Assembly: GCA_025454375.1 (NCBI GenBank)
Contig: JALOOO010000005.1
Coordinates: 1 to 53,493 of the forward strand
Reading direction: 5' to 3'
DNA: 53,493 bases
DNA from: Leptolyngbya sp. Prado105
GTDB taxonomy: Bacteria > Cyanobacteriota > Cyanobacteriia > Leptolyngbyales > Leptolyngbyaceae
This document shows, piece by piece, positions 19,174 through 27,903 of this stretch; the stretch's first letter is position 1, and each line of letters begins with the position of its first letter. The notes below the pieces were generated by a model. It searched no databases and was not told where the DNA came from. It saw only the letters and a program-made list of their open reading frames with translations. The position numbers were made by a program, and so were the translations under genes.

Positions 19174-21519
19174 ATGAGTACACGGAAACACCCTGCTAAG
19201 ATGTCTCGCGTTAAGAAACAGTTCACGCTCTCTCTGTGCCTCGGATGGCTGCTTACCGGGACACCTCTGCTGACTTTGGCAGAAGCTCAAATGGCTATCG
19301 CTCAAACGCAAAACATCCCCGCCGATGTCCGTCAAGCCTACACACTGCTTGGTAAAGGTTGGGTGGATGATGCGATTCAAGCTTTCAGGCAATCGATTCA
19401 GCGCTATCCAGAATCAATTGAGGCAAAGCTAGGACTAGCAATTTCGCTGCGCCGAGCAGGTCGCGACTCTGATGCGTGGCAAGCTTATCAACGAGTTTTG
19501 CAGCAAGATCCAAGCAATCAACTAGCTTTGAAAACAGTTGGAATTTTAGCAGGTTTCAAACTGGAGTGGCAGAAACAAGGAATTGATGCCTTAACAACTT
19601 TGCTACAAATCAATGCAGGAGACACAGAAGCTCGTGCCCAACGTGCCTTACTATATGGCTACCAAGGTCGATTTGCTGATGCACTTGCTGACTATGAAAT
19701 CGTTCTGCAAGCGAATCCAACGCCAGAAGTATTGCTAGGAGCCGCTCAAATTTATACCTATGCAGGGGATACTCAGAAAGGTCTGGAATTGTTTGAGCGA
19801 TATCGCTCTCGCACCAATGCTCAAATTACCGGAAATGCAGCGATCTCTTATGCTCGCGCCTTGCGTAAAGCAGGTAATAACACTCAAGCAATTCAGATTC
19901 TAGAAGGACAACTTCCGAGGCAAATGAATGCTTTTGGAATTCAAGTCAGATCTGAACTCTCTCAAGCGTATTTAGCAAATAAACAGTCGGCTCAAGCACT
20001 TGCAATTCTAGATCCATTGCGCGATCGCAACGATTCTCGCCTTCCTTTAGCTCGTGCCTTAAATGAACTGGGTAGACAAGAAAACCGCTCAGAACTTTCA
20101 GCACAAGCAGGAGCGCTTTACAGACAAGTCTTAGCAGAAACATCGAATCCTTCTCCGACATTACTTCGAGAAATTGCAGATGTTTTGAGTGGAATTCCTC
20201 AAGAGCGGCAAACGGCTCTACAAGTCTATCGGCAGTTAGTGCAGCAACAACCTGACAATCAGACTCTCGTAATCCAGCAATTAGCTTTAGAGAGTCAGCT
20301 TGGAACTCTGAATCAAAGTGAAATTCGTCAACGTTTAAGACCGATTCTGCAAGCGTTGCCCAATGAACCTGCTCAACAATTTGCGATCGCTCAAGCCTTA
20401 GTCCGTTTAGAACCCGATCCGGAGTTCTTCGATGTATATGAGGCATTCATTCAAAGAGGAATCAATGAACCCTTTCTGAACTTCCGATTCGCTCAACTTC
20501 TAATCGAACGCAATGAATTTGAAGCGGCAAAGACTGCTTTATCACGCTATCAATCAACTCCAGTGGGCGCACGAGACAAAGCTCCAGAGTTACTCTTTGC
20601 AGAACTCGATCGACGACAAGGCAAGTTAGAATCCGCAGCGAAACGGTATGAAGCATTAATTGCGAATGCCTCGATCAGCGATGATTTACAAGCAGGCGCA
20701 ATCCGCTCTCTTGCAGGGTTAAGGCTTTCTCAGAATCGGTTCGGGGATGCCTTGAAATTGTACGATCGCTTAATCGCAGACAATCCTGACGATTTACAAC
20801 TTCAACTTGGTCGCACTTCTGTTGCCTACCAAGCCAAGCAAATTTCAGAGCGCGAAGCAGAAGTTGCACTCGCAAGATTCTTGCAATCTCGTCCTGCTGA
20901 AACCCCTTCTGAACTCTATACATTAGTTGGAATTCTACCGAGTGATGCAAGTCGAGAACCTTTGTATAACGCCTTAATTGAAGCTGATCCAACGAATGTT
21001 CCAGTTCAGGTGCGCTTGATTCAACTCCTAGCAAGTCGCGATCCAATGCAGGCAAGAGCGCAAGCGAATCGACTGATTGCAAAAGTTCGTCAAACTGCAT
21101 CCGACGATCGCACAAATCTCTCTCTTCTATTCCTCAAAGCTCAATTAGAACAGACACTAGGAAATAGCAACCGTGCAGAAGATGCTTATCAAGCCATTTT
21201 GAAAGTTGAACCAGAGAATTTAGATGCGCTTTCTGGGTTAGGAGGTGTGAAGTTTCAGCAGCGCCAATTCGCCTCTGCTGAAAACATTTACTCTCAAATC
21301 TTAGAAATGAATCCAGACAATTTGATCGCTCAGCAGTCGCTAGCTGAACTTTCTGTCGCTCAAGGTCAACCTCTAGCAGCACTGGATCAGTTTGAACGAC
21401 TGAAAATTCAACAGAGCGAGCAAGGGGCATCAGATTTAGACCTAGAGCAACGAATTCAAAAACTTCAGGAAGGAATGCTGCAACAGCGCGGTTTCCAACC
21501 ACCCTGGGAGCGTTATTAA
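19174..21519 (+). CDS. Secreted TPR protein, BcsC-like scaffold without barrel
   Basis: 781 residues with a signal peptide (about 15-45, ending AIAQTQ). The rest is a chain of tetratricopeptide repeats, e.g. AIQAFRQSIQRYPESIEAKL, ALADYEIVLQANP, ALKLYDRLIADNPDDLQLQL, AEDAYQAILKVEPENLDALS, ENIYSQILEMNPDN. The N-terminal two thirds of BcsC has this plan, but the C-terminal barrel of BcsC is absent and the protein ends FQPPWERY. Periplasmic TPR scaffolds of this type link the inner-membrane synthase and BcsB to the exit pore and bind the polymer. It is 14 bases after the barrel gene and 7 bases before the GH8 gene. Confidence 0.82.
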   Translation: MSTRKHPAKMSRVKKQFTLSLCLGWLLTGTPLLTLAEAQMAIAQTQNIPADVRQAYTLLGKGWVDDAIQAFRQSIQRYPESIEAKLGLAISLRRAGRDSDAWQAYQRVLQQDPSNQLALKTVGILAGFKLEWQKQGIDALTTLLQINAGDTEARAQRALLYGYQGRFADALADYEIVLQANPTPEVLLGAAQIYTYAGDTQKGLELFERYRSRTNAQITGNAAISYARALRKAGNNTQAIQILEGQLPRQMNAFGIQVRSELSQAYLANKQSAQALAILDPLRDRNDSRLPLARALNELGRQENRSELSAQAGALYRQVLAETSNPSPTLLREIADVLSGIPQERQTALQVYRQLVQQQPDNQTLVIQQLALESQLGTLNQSEIRQRLRPILQALPNEPAQQFAIAQALVRLEPDPEFFDVYEAFIQRGINEPFLNFRFAQLLIERNEFEAAKTALSRYQSTPVGARDKAPELLFAELDRRQGKLESAAKRYEALIANASISDDLQAGAIRSLAGLRLSQNRFGDALKLYDRLIADNPDDLQLQLGRTSVAYQAKQISEREAEVALARFLQSRPAETPSELYTLVGILPSDASREPLYNALIEADPTNVPVQVRLIQLLASRDPMQARAQANRLIAKVRQTASDDRTNLSLLFLKAQLEQTLGNSNRAEDAYQAILKVEPENLDALSGLGGVKFQQRQFASAENIYSQILEMNPDNLIAQQSLAELSVAQGQPLAALDQFERLKIQQSEQGASDLDLEQRIQKLQEGMLQQRGFQPPWERY

Positions 21520-21526
21520 CTTAACG

Positions 21527-22765
21527 GTGACTTACTCTATGCTGCGATTGCTTGTCCCCCTTACGATTATCGGATTCATTGGCATCGGTGGCTTAGTGTC
21601 TTGCACCGTTCCGCCTCCGCGATCGACTTTTGCTTCTACTGTAGACGCTCCTGATCATCGTGCCTTACTGACTGAGAGTTGGACAGCCTATCGAAAGCGA
21701 TTCATTCAAGCAGACGGTCGAGTCATTGACTGGGAAGCAACAGGTCGATCGACTTCAGAAGGTCAAGCCTACGCAATGCTTCGAGCCGTGATTGCAGATG
21801 ATCCTGAAACGTTTGAGCGAACACTTCATTGGGCAGAAACAAATCTTCAACGGCAAGATAAATCCAAGACCCCCATTGATTCTCTTTGGGCTTGGAAATG
21901 GGGACAAGATGCGGGTGGAGGATGGGGAATTCTTGATCCGAATGTCGCAAGCGATGCTGATATTGATGGCATTACTGCATTAATTTTGGCATCGCGACGT
22001 TGGCAGAGAGCAGACTACTTAGCTCTAGCTCGCACCAAGTTAAAAGATCTCTGGACGAAAGCGACGGTCACGCTTCGCGCCGATGAGAAACGATATTTAC
22101 TTCCCGGTGCTGTAAATCTATTCCAGCGCAACGAAAAGCTCAAAGCAAACCCCTCATATCTCGCCCCTTATGCCTTTCGTCTCTTTGCCCAAGTTGATTC
22201 AGAGCGAAATTGGCTGAGTCTTGTCGATAGTAGCTATCAGATGTTAGAGCAATCCTCGAAGGTCTCACCTGTAGGCTTACCGAGTGATTGGATTGCCCTC
22301 GATCCCAAAACTGGTCAATATAGTGCATTAGATCCAGGCAGTCCATTGATTACCCAATATGGTTTTGATGCAAGTCGAGTTTGGTGGCGCGTTGCCCTAG
22401 ATGCCACCTGGTTCAATGAACCCAGAGCGAAATCCTATCTGAGATCGCATCTTGGGCATCTCAAACAGATGTGGCAAACTCAGCGCAAAATCCCTGCCAA
22501 GCTGGATTTAGAAGGACGTGCGGTTGTGGATTATGAAGCCACCTCACAATACGGCATGTTATATGCTGCATTCCGAGTCATTGATCCCGCGATCGCTCAG
22601 GAAATTCTCACTGAGAAGTTACTGCCCTCGTATCGTAATGGATTCTGGGATAACGATTCCGCTTACTACTCTCAGAATCTCGCCTGGTTTGGACTGCTCC
22701 CTCCAAATGTCATGGCGGCTTATCTTACAGACCCTACTCAAGCTGCAACTATATCCCTCCCATGA
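21527..22765 (+). CDS. bcsZ: Glycoside hydrolase family 8 endoglucanase, BcsZ-like lipoprotein
   Basis: 412 residues. The N-terminus is a hydrophobic stretch followed by the lipobox LVSC (Cys-26), so it is probably an outer-membrane- or membrane-attached lipoprotein, unlike soluble periplasmic BcsZ of Escherichia coli. The GH8 (alpha/alpha)6 domain shows VIDWEATGRSTSEGQAYAM with the catalytic acid Glu (E78), the SLWAWKW segment, SDADIDGITALILASRRW, and YGFDASRVWWRVALD around the expected catalytic Asp. BcsZ-type enzymes hydrolyse beta-1,4-glucan and are needed for proper cellulose export. The stop overlaps the next start as ATGA, which implies translational coupling to bcsB. Confidence 0.9.
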   Translation: MTYSMLRLLVPLTIIGFIGIGGLVSCTVPPPRSTFASTVDAPDHRALLTESWTAYRKRFIQADGRVIDWEATGRSTSEGQAYAMLRAVIADDPETFERTLHWAETNLQRQDKSKTPIDSLWAWKWGQDAGGGWGILDPNVASDADIDGITALILASRRWQRADYLALARTKLKDLWTKATVTLRADEKRYLLPGAVNLFQRNEKLKANPSYLAPYAFRLFAQVDSERNWLSLVDSSYQMLEQSSKVSPVGLPSDWIALDPKTGQYSALDPGSPLITQYGFDASRVWWRVALDATWFNEPRAKSYLRSHLGHLKQMWQTQRKIPAKLDLEGRAVVDYEATSQYGMLYAAFRVIDPAIAQEILTEKLLPSYRNGFWDNDSAYYSQNLAWFGLLPPNVMAAYLTDPTQAATISLP

Positions 22766-25284
22766 ACAAACGGTTTTCAGATCAGTCCTCGCAGTCGGGG
22801 CATCCCCATCGATTCTCTAAAACAATGCTGAAACGTGCATTGATTCTCTGCTGTGCAGGGTTAGTTACTGGACTTGCGATCGTGCTGCTGCACACACCGC
22901 AACCAATTTCAGCCCAAAGCGTTCAGAAACAGGAAGATCAACTGATTCGGGACTTCAAACTCCCATCAACGCCTGTCGAAGCACCTATCTATCGTCCACA
23001 AGCACCTGTCTACCAGCCTGAGCCTGCTCCAGAAGCACCCCCAGCGAGTGAACCTTATTACGAGCCTGCACCTGTAGAATCGGCTGCACCTGTAGAATCG
23101 GCTGCACCTGTAGAATCGGCTGCACCGCAACCAGAGAAAAAATCTGAGCCAGTAAAAGCTGCGAATACAGCGCCATTGAGCAGGTATGTTTTAGAATTCA
23201 ACCGGAGTCCTGCGATCGGAAACCGTTTCCGCCTACAAGGGACTTATGCAGAAGCGCGAGTTGGCTTCACACGACCCAAAAACTGGAATGTCAAAACCGC
23301 AAAAGCGATGATTCGATTCCAGCACTCTCCAGCGATCGTGGCAGACCAATCGAATCTGATTGTCCGCGTCAACGATACCAGCATTGGCAGTGTTCCACTG
23401 AACTTGAAAAATGCTCAAATCGGTGAAGCAGTTGTCAATATTCCAGCAAATCTAATTCAGGATTACAACGAAGTCACGCTTGTGGCTCAACAAACAAATT
23501 CACCAACTTGTGCAAATCCTGACGATAAAGCACTTTGGTCAGAAGTTTTGCCTGACTCAAAAGTCGTCTTGGATTATCAGTCTCAACCCGTAGCATTAGA
23601 TTTTAGCCGCTATCCTCTGCCGTTTTTTGATCATCTCGGCTTAGAGACCACTCGGCTAAACTATCTCCTTCCTGGACAACTTAACGAATCCTGGCTCACT
23701 GCAACGAGTCGTTTTCATGCTCATTTCGGACGATTAGCTGATTTTCGATCGCTCGAAACTAGCCTTGTGAAAGACGCGAAGAAGTTTCAATGGAACGATC
23801 GCTTAGTCATTATCGGAACACCGAAAGATCAACCGACTCTCAAATCGATGAAGTTGCCACTCAACATCACGAACGATCAGATTATTGATGGTAACAAAGC
23901 TCCACTGCCTGAGAATGTGGGTGTGTTGATGCTAGCAACGCTTAACAATGGCGGTATTCCGGTGCTGATTGCCTCTGGAAATAGTCCAGAAGCTGTAGCG
24001 AAAGCAGTTCAATTCCTGGTACAGCCAAGCAACAGCCAAATTGGAGCCGGACAAGTTGTCTTAGTGCAAAATGTGGCTGAAATTGAAAGTCCGAATCCTC
24101 GAAATTGGGAGCGCTACTTGCCCCTCAAAGACTCATTCCAATTGAGCGCTTTGAAAGGATTGGATAACAAGCCATTCAAAGATGTAACAGTGCGGGGAAC
24201 TTCTGCGCCGCCTGTCCAGTTTCAATTTCGAGCATTGCCTGACGATCGTATGTTACGCGGTAGCTCAATGAACTTGAAATATAGCTACAGCGCTCAAGTG
24301 AATACGCGCAAATCGTCGCTCTCTGTACGAATTGATGGGGTCACGATCGGAAGCAAGAAACTAACTTCGGACAATGGTGGAAAAGACGAAACGTTCAATG
24401 TTGATTTGCCGCCGAATTTGATTAAGTCAGATTCTGTGATTGATGTCGCATTTGATCTTTATGCAAAAGAATCTTTGAAGTGTGGTCAGGTCAGCGATCA
24501 GCAGCTTTGGGGAACTGTTCACAGTTCGACAGATTTCAATGTCAAACGTGAAAATTCTGTTGAGTTACCCGATCTCAAATTGTTGACCACAGGTTATCCA
24601 TTTACCGGGCCCCAAGATCTCTCCAAAACGGCGATCGTGGTTCCCGACTCTCCAACTGAAGCTGATGTGATGACGGTGTTGAAATTTAGTGAGCGTTTAG
24701 GGCGACTTAGCCAAGCTCAATCGGTCAAGCTAGATGTTTACAAGCCTGCAAGTTTAACTGAACAAGTCAAGCAAGATCGACATCTTGTTGGAATTGGGAC
24801 GCGAGATCGCTTCCCAGTCAAAGAAATGCTAGAAGCAAATAGTGGCTTCCGTTTGATGGAGTCTTTTGCACGGGAATCGGGTAAAGAGAAGATTAACGTT
24901 CTGCCAGATCAAGGTGGCGTAATCAAGAGCATGATGTCGCCTTGGAATCGCGATCGCGTTCTCCTTGCACTGACGGCTCAGGCAGATTCAGGCTTGAAGC
25001 AAGTTCAAGACGTTTTTAGCAACGACCTTTGGTTCTATCAACTCAAGGAAGATACGGCTCTGATTAGTACTAATCAGGTCAATCCTTCGCCTTTCGATTC
25101 CAATGCTTATCAAATGCAGTTTGTGAGCCAGTCAGAGCGTCGTCGAATTGAAGATACCAGCGTTGTCAGCAAGGCAAGGCAGTTTTTGCAAGAACAATGG
25201 TATCTTCTTCCAGTTGGGATTATCGGTAGCTCGGTGATGCTCTACGGAATTGGTCAGCTTTTCCTCAAACGGGTTGGAGGCTAG
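22762..25284 (+). CDS. bcsB: Cellulose synthase regulatory/periplasmic subunit BcsB
   Basis: 840 residues. BcsB wraps the nascent glucan in the periplasm and anchors to BcsA through its C-terminal membrane helix. A signal sequence (about 24-51, ending PISAQS) is followed by a Pro/Glu/Ala-rich linker (70-145) that includes three copies of PVESAA. The beta-rich carbohydrate-binding and flavodoxin-like domains follow, duplicated as in BcsB (RVNDTSIGSVPLNL and RIDGVTIGSKKLTSD mark the two jelly-roll copies). A C-terminal helix (about 811-833) ends in FLKRVGG. It overlaps the GH8 gene by 4 bases and precedes bcsA by 6 bases. The proline-rich linker is longer than I would expect for the proteobacterial protein. 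Confidence 0.9.
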   Translation: MNKRFSDQSSQSGHPHRFSKTMLKRALILCCAGLVTGLAIVLLHTPQPISAQSVQKQEDQLIRDFKLPSTPVEAPIYRPQAPVYQPEPAPEAPPASEPYYEPAPVESAAPVESAAPVESAAPQPEKKSEPVKAANTAPLSRYVLEFNRSPAIGNRFRLQGTYAEARVGFTRPKNWNVKTAKAMIRFQHSPAIVADQSNLIVRVNDTSIGSVPLNLKNAQIGEAVVNIPANLIQDYNEVTLVAQQTNSPTCANPDDKALWSEVLPDSKVVLDYQSQPVALDFSRYPLPFFDHLGLETTRLNYLLPGQLNESWLTATSRFHAHFGRLADFRSLETSLVKDAKKFQWNDRLVIIGTPKDQPTLKSMKLPLNITNDQIIDGNKAPLPENVGVLMLATLNNGGIPVLIASGNSPEAVAKAVQFLVQPSNSQIGAGQVVLVQNVAEIESPNPRNWERYLPLKDSFQLSALKGLDNKPFKDVTVRGTSAPPVQFQFRALPDDRMLRGSSMNLKYSYSAQVNTRKSSLSVRIDGVTIGSKKLTSDNGGKDETFNVDLPPNLIKSDSVIDVAFDLYAKESLKCGQVSDQQLWGTVHSSTDFNVKRENSVELPDLKLLTTGYPFTGPQDLSKTAIVVPDSPTEADVMTVLKFSERLGRLSQAQSVKLDVYKPASLTEQVKQDRHLVGIGTRDRFPVKEMLEANSGFRLMESFARESGKEKINVLPDQGGVIKSMMSPWNRDRVLLALTAQADSGLKQVQDVFSNDLWFYQLKEDTALISTNQVNPSPFDSNAYQMQFVSQSERRRIEDTSVVSKARQFLQEQWYLLPVGIIGSSVMLYGIGQLFLKRVGG
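23071..23124 (+). repeat. Three perfect 18-bp tandem repeats inside bcsB
   Basis: The unit CCTGTAGAATCGGCTGCA occurs at 23071-23088, 23089-23106 and 23107-23124. It encodes PVESAA three times within the linker after the signal peptide. Perfect identity suggests recent copy-number change. Confidence 0.9.
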
Positions 25285-25290
25285 ATTAAC

Positions 25291-27846
25291 ATGGCAAATT
25301 CATCTCCAAGACGCTATCAAAGTAAAGGACAAAGAGTTCTTGCTTGGTTCGTTGAACTCATTCCGAATTTCTTCGATCGACTTTTCCAAAAAAACAGCGC
25401 TCCTCAACTTGTGCTACTGATGGGACTACTTTTAGTCCTGTCGATTCCTCTCATCATCACTCCTCTGGAGATTTGGCAGCAAGGAATTGTTGCAGTTCTG
25501 CTTGTGGGATTAGGTTGGGGAGTGACGGACATTGAACACAAACATGCGAAAGGTCAGACTAGCGAGTATCTCCACCTTTTTATGGTGTGGCTTAGTCTAA
25601 TTACAACGTTTCGCTATCTCTACTACCGCACCAATTACACGCTTAATTTGACAAGTGGTTGGCTCGATGCGACTTGTAGTGTGCTGCTCTTTTTAGCAGA
25701 ACTCTATGCGATCATGACGCTTGCTTTAGCGTTCTTTCAAACGCTGAAACTCAAAGAGCGTCAGTCTGTTGATTTAGCGACCATTCCCGAAAATCAATGG
25801 TTTAAGGTTGATATCTACATTCCGACTTACAGTGAGGATGTGGAAATTGTTCGCAAGACAGCATTGGGAGCATTAGCGATCGACTATCCCGCAGACAGAA
25901 AGAGAGTCTACATTCTAGATGATGGTCGAGCAGAAAAATTTCGCGATCGGCGCGAACAGCTACGTCAAATGTGTGATGAGCTAGGGTGTACGCTTCTAAC
26001 TCGCGATAATAACGATCACGCGAAAGCTGGCAATATCAATACGGCATTGCGTCGGACAGGGGGTGATCTCGTTCTAATTCTTGACTGTGACCACATTCCC
26101 GTGCGTCACTTCTTGAAAGACACCGTTGGCTTCTTCTACAATCCTAAAATTTCTCTCGTCCAAACCCCTCACTGGTTCTATAATCCTGATCCGTTTGAGC
26201 GGAACTTGCAGACAGGTGGGAAGATTCCGGTTGGGAATGAACTGTTTTACAAAGTGCTGCAAAAAGGAAACGACTTCTGGAATGCTGCATTTTTCTGCGG
26301 TTCTGCTGCGGTAGTTCGGAAATCACATTTATTAGAAGTCGGCGGAATTGCCGTCGAAACTGTGACGGAAGACTGTCATACCTCTTTAAGATTGCATTCT
26401 TTGGGCTATGAATCTGTTTACTATGACAAAATCATGGTAGCGGGACTTGCACCCGAGAAATTCTCAGCTTATGTGGGTCAGCAGATTCGCTGGGCGCGAG
26501 GCATGGCACAGATTCTTCGGATTGAGAATCCTTTGTTTAATCCGAAATTGAAACTGTCGATCGGACAACGAATCTGTTACTTCAGCGCAACGTCTCACTT
26601 CTTTTACGGGTTTCCTCGATTGATGTATGCTCTAGCTCCAGCGCTGTTTCTGGTGTTTGGGATCAATCCAATCCGAGGTCTAGGGTTAGAGACACTTGCT
26701 TATGCACTGCCACATTTCTTTGTTTCAACCTACGCGAACTATATTACTTACAAGAATGTACGGTTCTCGTTCTGGAATGAGATTTATGAGTTTGCAATGT
26801 CCTTCCATGCGGGGATTGTTACGGTGCTAGCATTAGTCAATCCGAAATTGGGGAGCTTCAACGTTACTGATAAGGGATTGTCTGTGACGAAGCGGAGTTT
26901 TGACTGGGGTTCGGCAAGAGCTTTAGCAGTCGTGACATTGCTTGTTGTGGCGGCGATCGCGGCAGTTCCGTTCTGGCTGATTCTGCGTCCTCAAGATGCG
27001 GAAGCCGTGTTAGTTAACATGGTTTGGAGTCTATTTAACTTGATGCTGATTATTTCAGCATTGCTCGTTGCATTAGAACAACCGCAGTTGAGACGGGCAC
27101 ATCGACTTGATCGTAAGTTGTCTGCGACACTTTACAGCAATGGTGCAACTGTTCAAGGATACACCCAGAATGTGAGTGAAACAGGCTGCCAGCTAATTGT
27201 TGAGAGTTGGGCAGATTTTCTTGAAGACGCAGAAATCGAACTGGTTGGAGATTATGGCGCACGGGCATTTGTAAAAGGTCAGATTATTCGGATCGTTCCT
27301 GTGAGTGAAACGCAGTCGATGTTATCGATCGAATTTATTGAACTCACCCGCGCTCAGCTTGATGCACTCAATATTGTGATTTACTCAGATGTACGGGAAT
27401 GGTACTCGCAACAACGGGAAAATGTAGACGATCCGATGCAGTCCTTCAAGTTTATTGCGGGAAGTTTCTTTCGATCGTTCCGTCAACGGAATGCTGAACC
27501 CGGTAATGTTACGAGAGTTCGGAAAACTATCAATGCTCATGCCCAGCTTTATTGGAGAGGACAATTCTACTCAGGGATTGCAACTCAGATTAGCAATCGC
27601 AGTTTGAGATTGGAAATTCAATCAGACGCGATCGAAGATGTCAGACTTCTAGAGTACTACCAGCCTTTGGTTGGATTGCTTCTGAGTCAGACGGCTGATG
27701 AATCTCTGCCGAATCGATTACTTGCAAGGGTGGAGCGAGTTGACATGATCATAGGCGATCGCACAATTGTCGAATTGCAATTCCCAGAGCAGGTGATGCA
27801 GCGACAAGAAGGCAAAATCAAACAGCTTGTCGATACGCTGAATTAG
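25291..27846 (+). CDS. bcsA: Cellulose synthase catalytic subunit BcsA with PilZ and extra PilZ-like tail
   Basis: 851 residues. Family 2 glycosyltransferase that polymerises UDP-glucose into beta-1,4-glucan and threads it through its own membrane channel. Visible parts: N-terminal helices (about 35-155); the GT domain with DDGR (about 210), DCDH (265, normally DADH), FFCGSAAVVRK, TED (359-361) and QQIRW (397-401); channel helices; the gating loop FNVTDKG (523-529), diagnostic for BcsA; and a PilZ domain with RRAHR (601-605) and NVSETG (627-632), the two c-di-GMP-binding motifs. A further segment (about 742-835; RKTINAHAQLY, ISNRSLRLEI) resembles a second PilZ fold without binding residues. 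Last gene of the operon, followed by a terminator. High sequence agreement with BcsA rather than with the shorter cyanobacterial CesA/XcsA forms is my reading. Confidence 0.93.
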   Translation: MANSSPRRYQSKGQRVLAWFVELIPNFFDRLFQKNSAPQLVLLMGLLLVLSIPLIITPLEIWQQGIVAVLLVGLGWGVTDIEHKHAKGQTSEYLHLFMVWLSLITTFRYLYYRTNYTLNLTSGWLDATCSVLLFLAELYAIMTLALAFFQTLKLKERQSVDLATIPENQWFKVDIYIPTYSEDVEIVRKTALGALAIDYPADRKRVYILDDGRAEKFRDRREQLRQMCDELGCTLLTRDNNDHAKAGNINTALRRTGGDLVLILDCDHIPVRHFLKDTVGFFYNPKISLVQTPHWFYNPDPFERNLQTGGKIPVGNELFYKVLQKGNDFWNAAFFCGSAAVVRKSHLLEVGGIAVETVTEDCHTSLRLHSLGYESVYYDKIMVAGLAPEKFSAYVGQQIRWARGMAQILRIENPLFNPKLKLSIGQRICYFSATSHFFYGFPRLMYALAPALFLVFGINPIRGLGLETLAYALPHFFVSTYANYITYKNVRFSFWNEIYEFAMSFHAGIVTVLALVNPKLGSFNVTDKGLSVTKRSFDWGSARALAVVTLLVVAAIAAVPFWLILRPQDAEAVLVNMVWSLFNLMLIISALLVALEQPQLRRAHRLDRKLSATLYSNGATVQGYTQNVSETGCQLIVESWADFLEDAEIELVGDYGARAFVKGQIIRIVPVSETQSMLSIEFIELTRAQLDALNIVIYSDVREWYSQQRENVDDPMQSFKFIAGSFFRSFRQRNAEPGNVTRVRKTINAHAQLYWRGQFYSGIATQISNRSLRLEIQSDAIEDVRLLEYYQPLVGLLLSQTADESLPNRLLARVERVDMIIGDRTIVELQFPEQVMQRQEGKIKQLVDTLN

Positions 27847-27866
27847 AAAACATTTCACAAGTATTC

Positions 27867-27899
27867 AAAGAGGGCATATAAAATACCCTCTTTTTTTAT
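27867..27899 (+). terminator. Intrinsic terminator of the cellulose-type operon
   Basis: AAAGAGGG (27867-27874) pairs with CCCTCTTT (27886-27893), followed by a T-rich run to 27905. It lies 20 bases after the bcsA stop, between convergent genes. Confidence 0.88.
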
Positions 27900-27903
27900 T
27901 TTT

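Noticed and set aside
19946-20446. 166-codon open frame on the minus strand
   Set aside because: It lies entirely opposite the TPR gene, whose coding frame is well supported; its product has no sensible domain.
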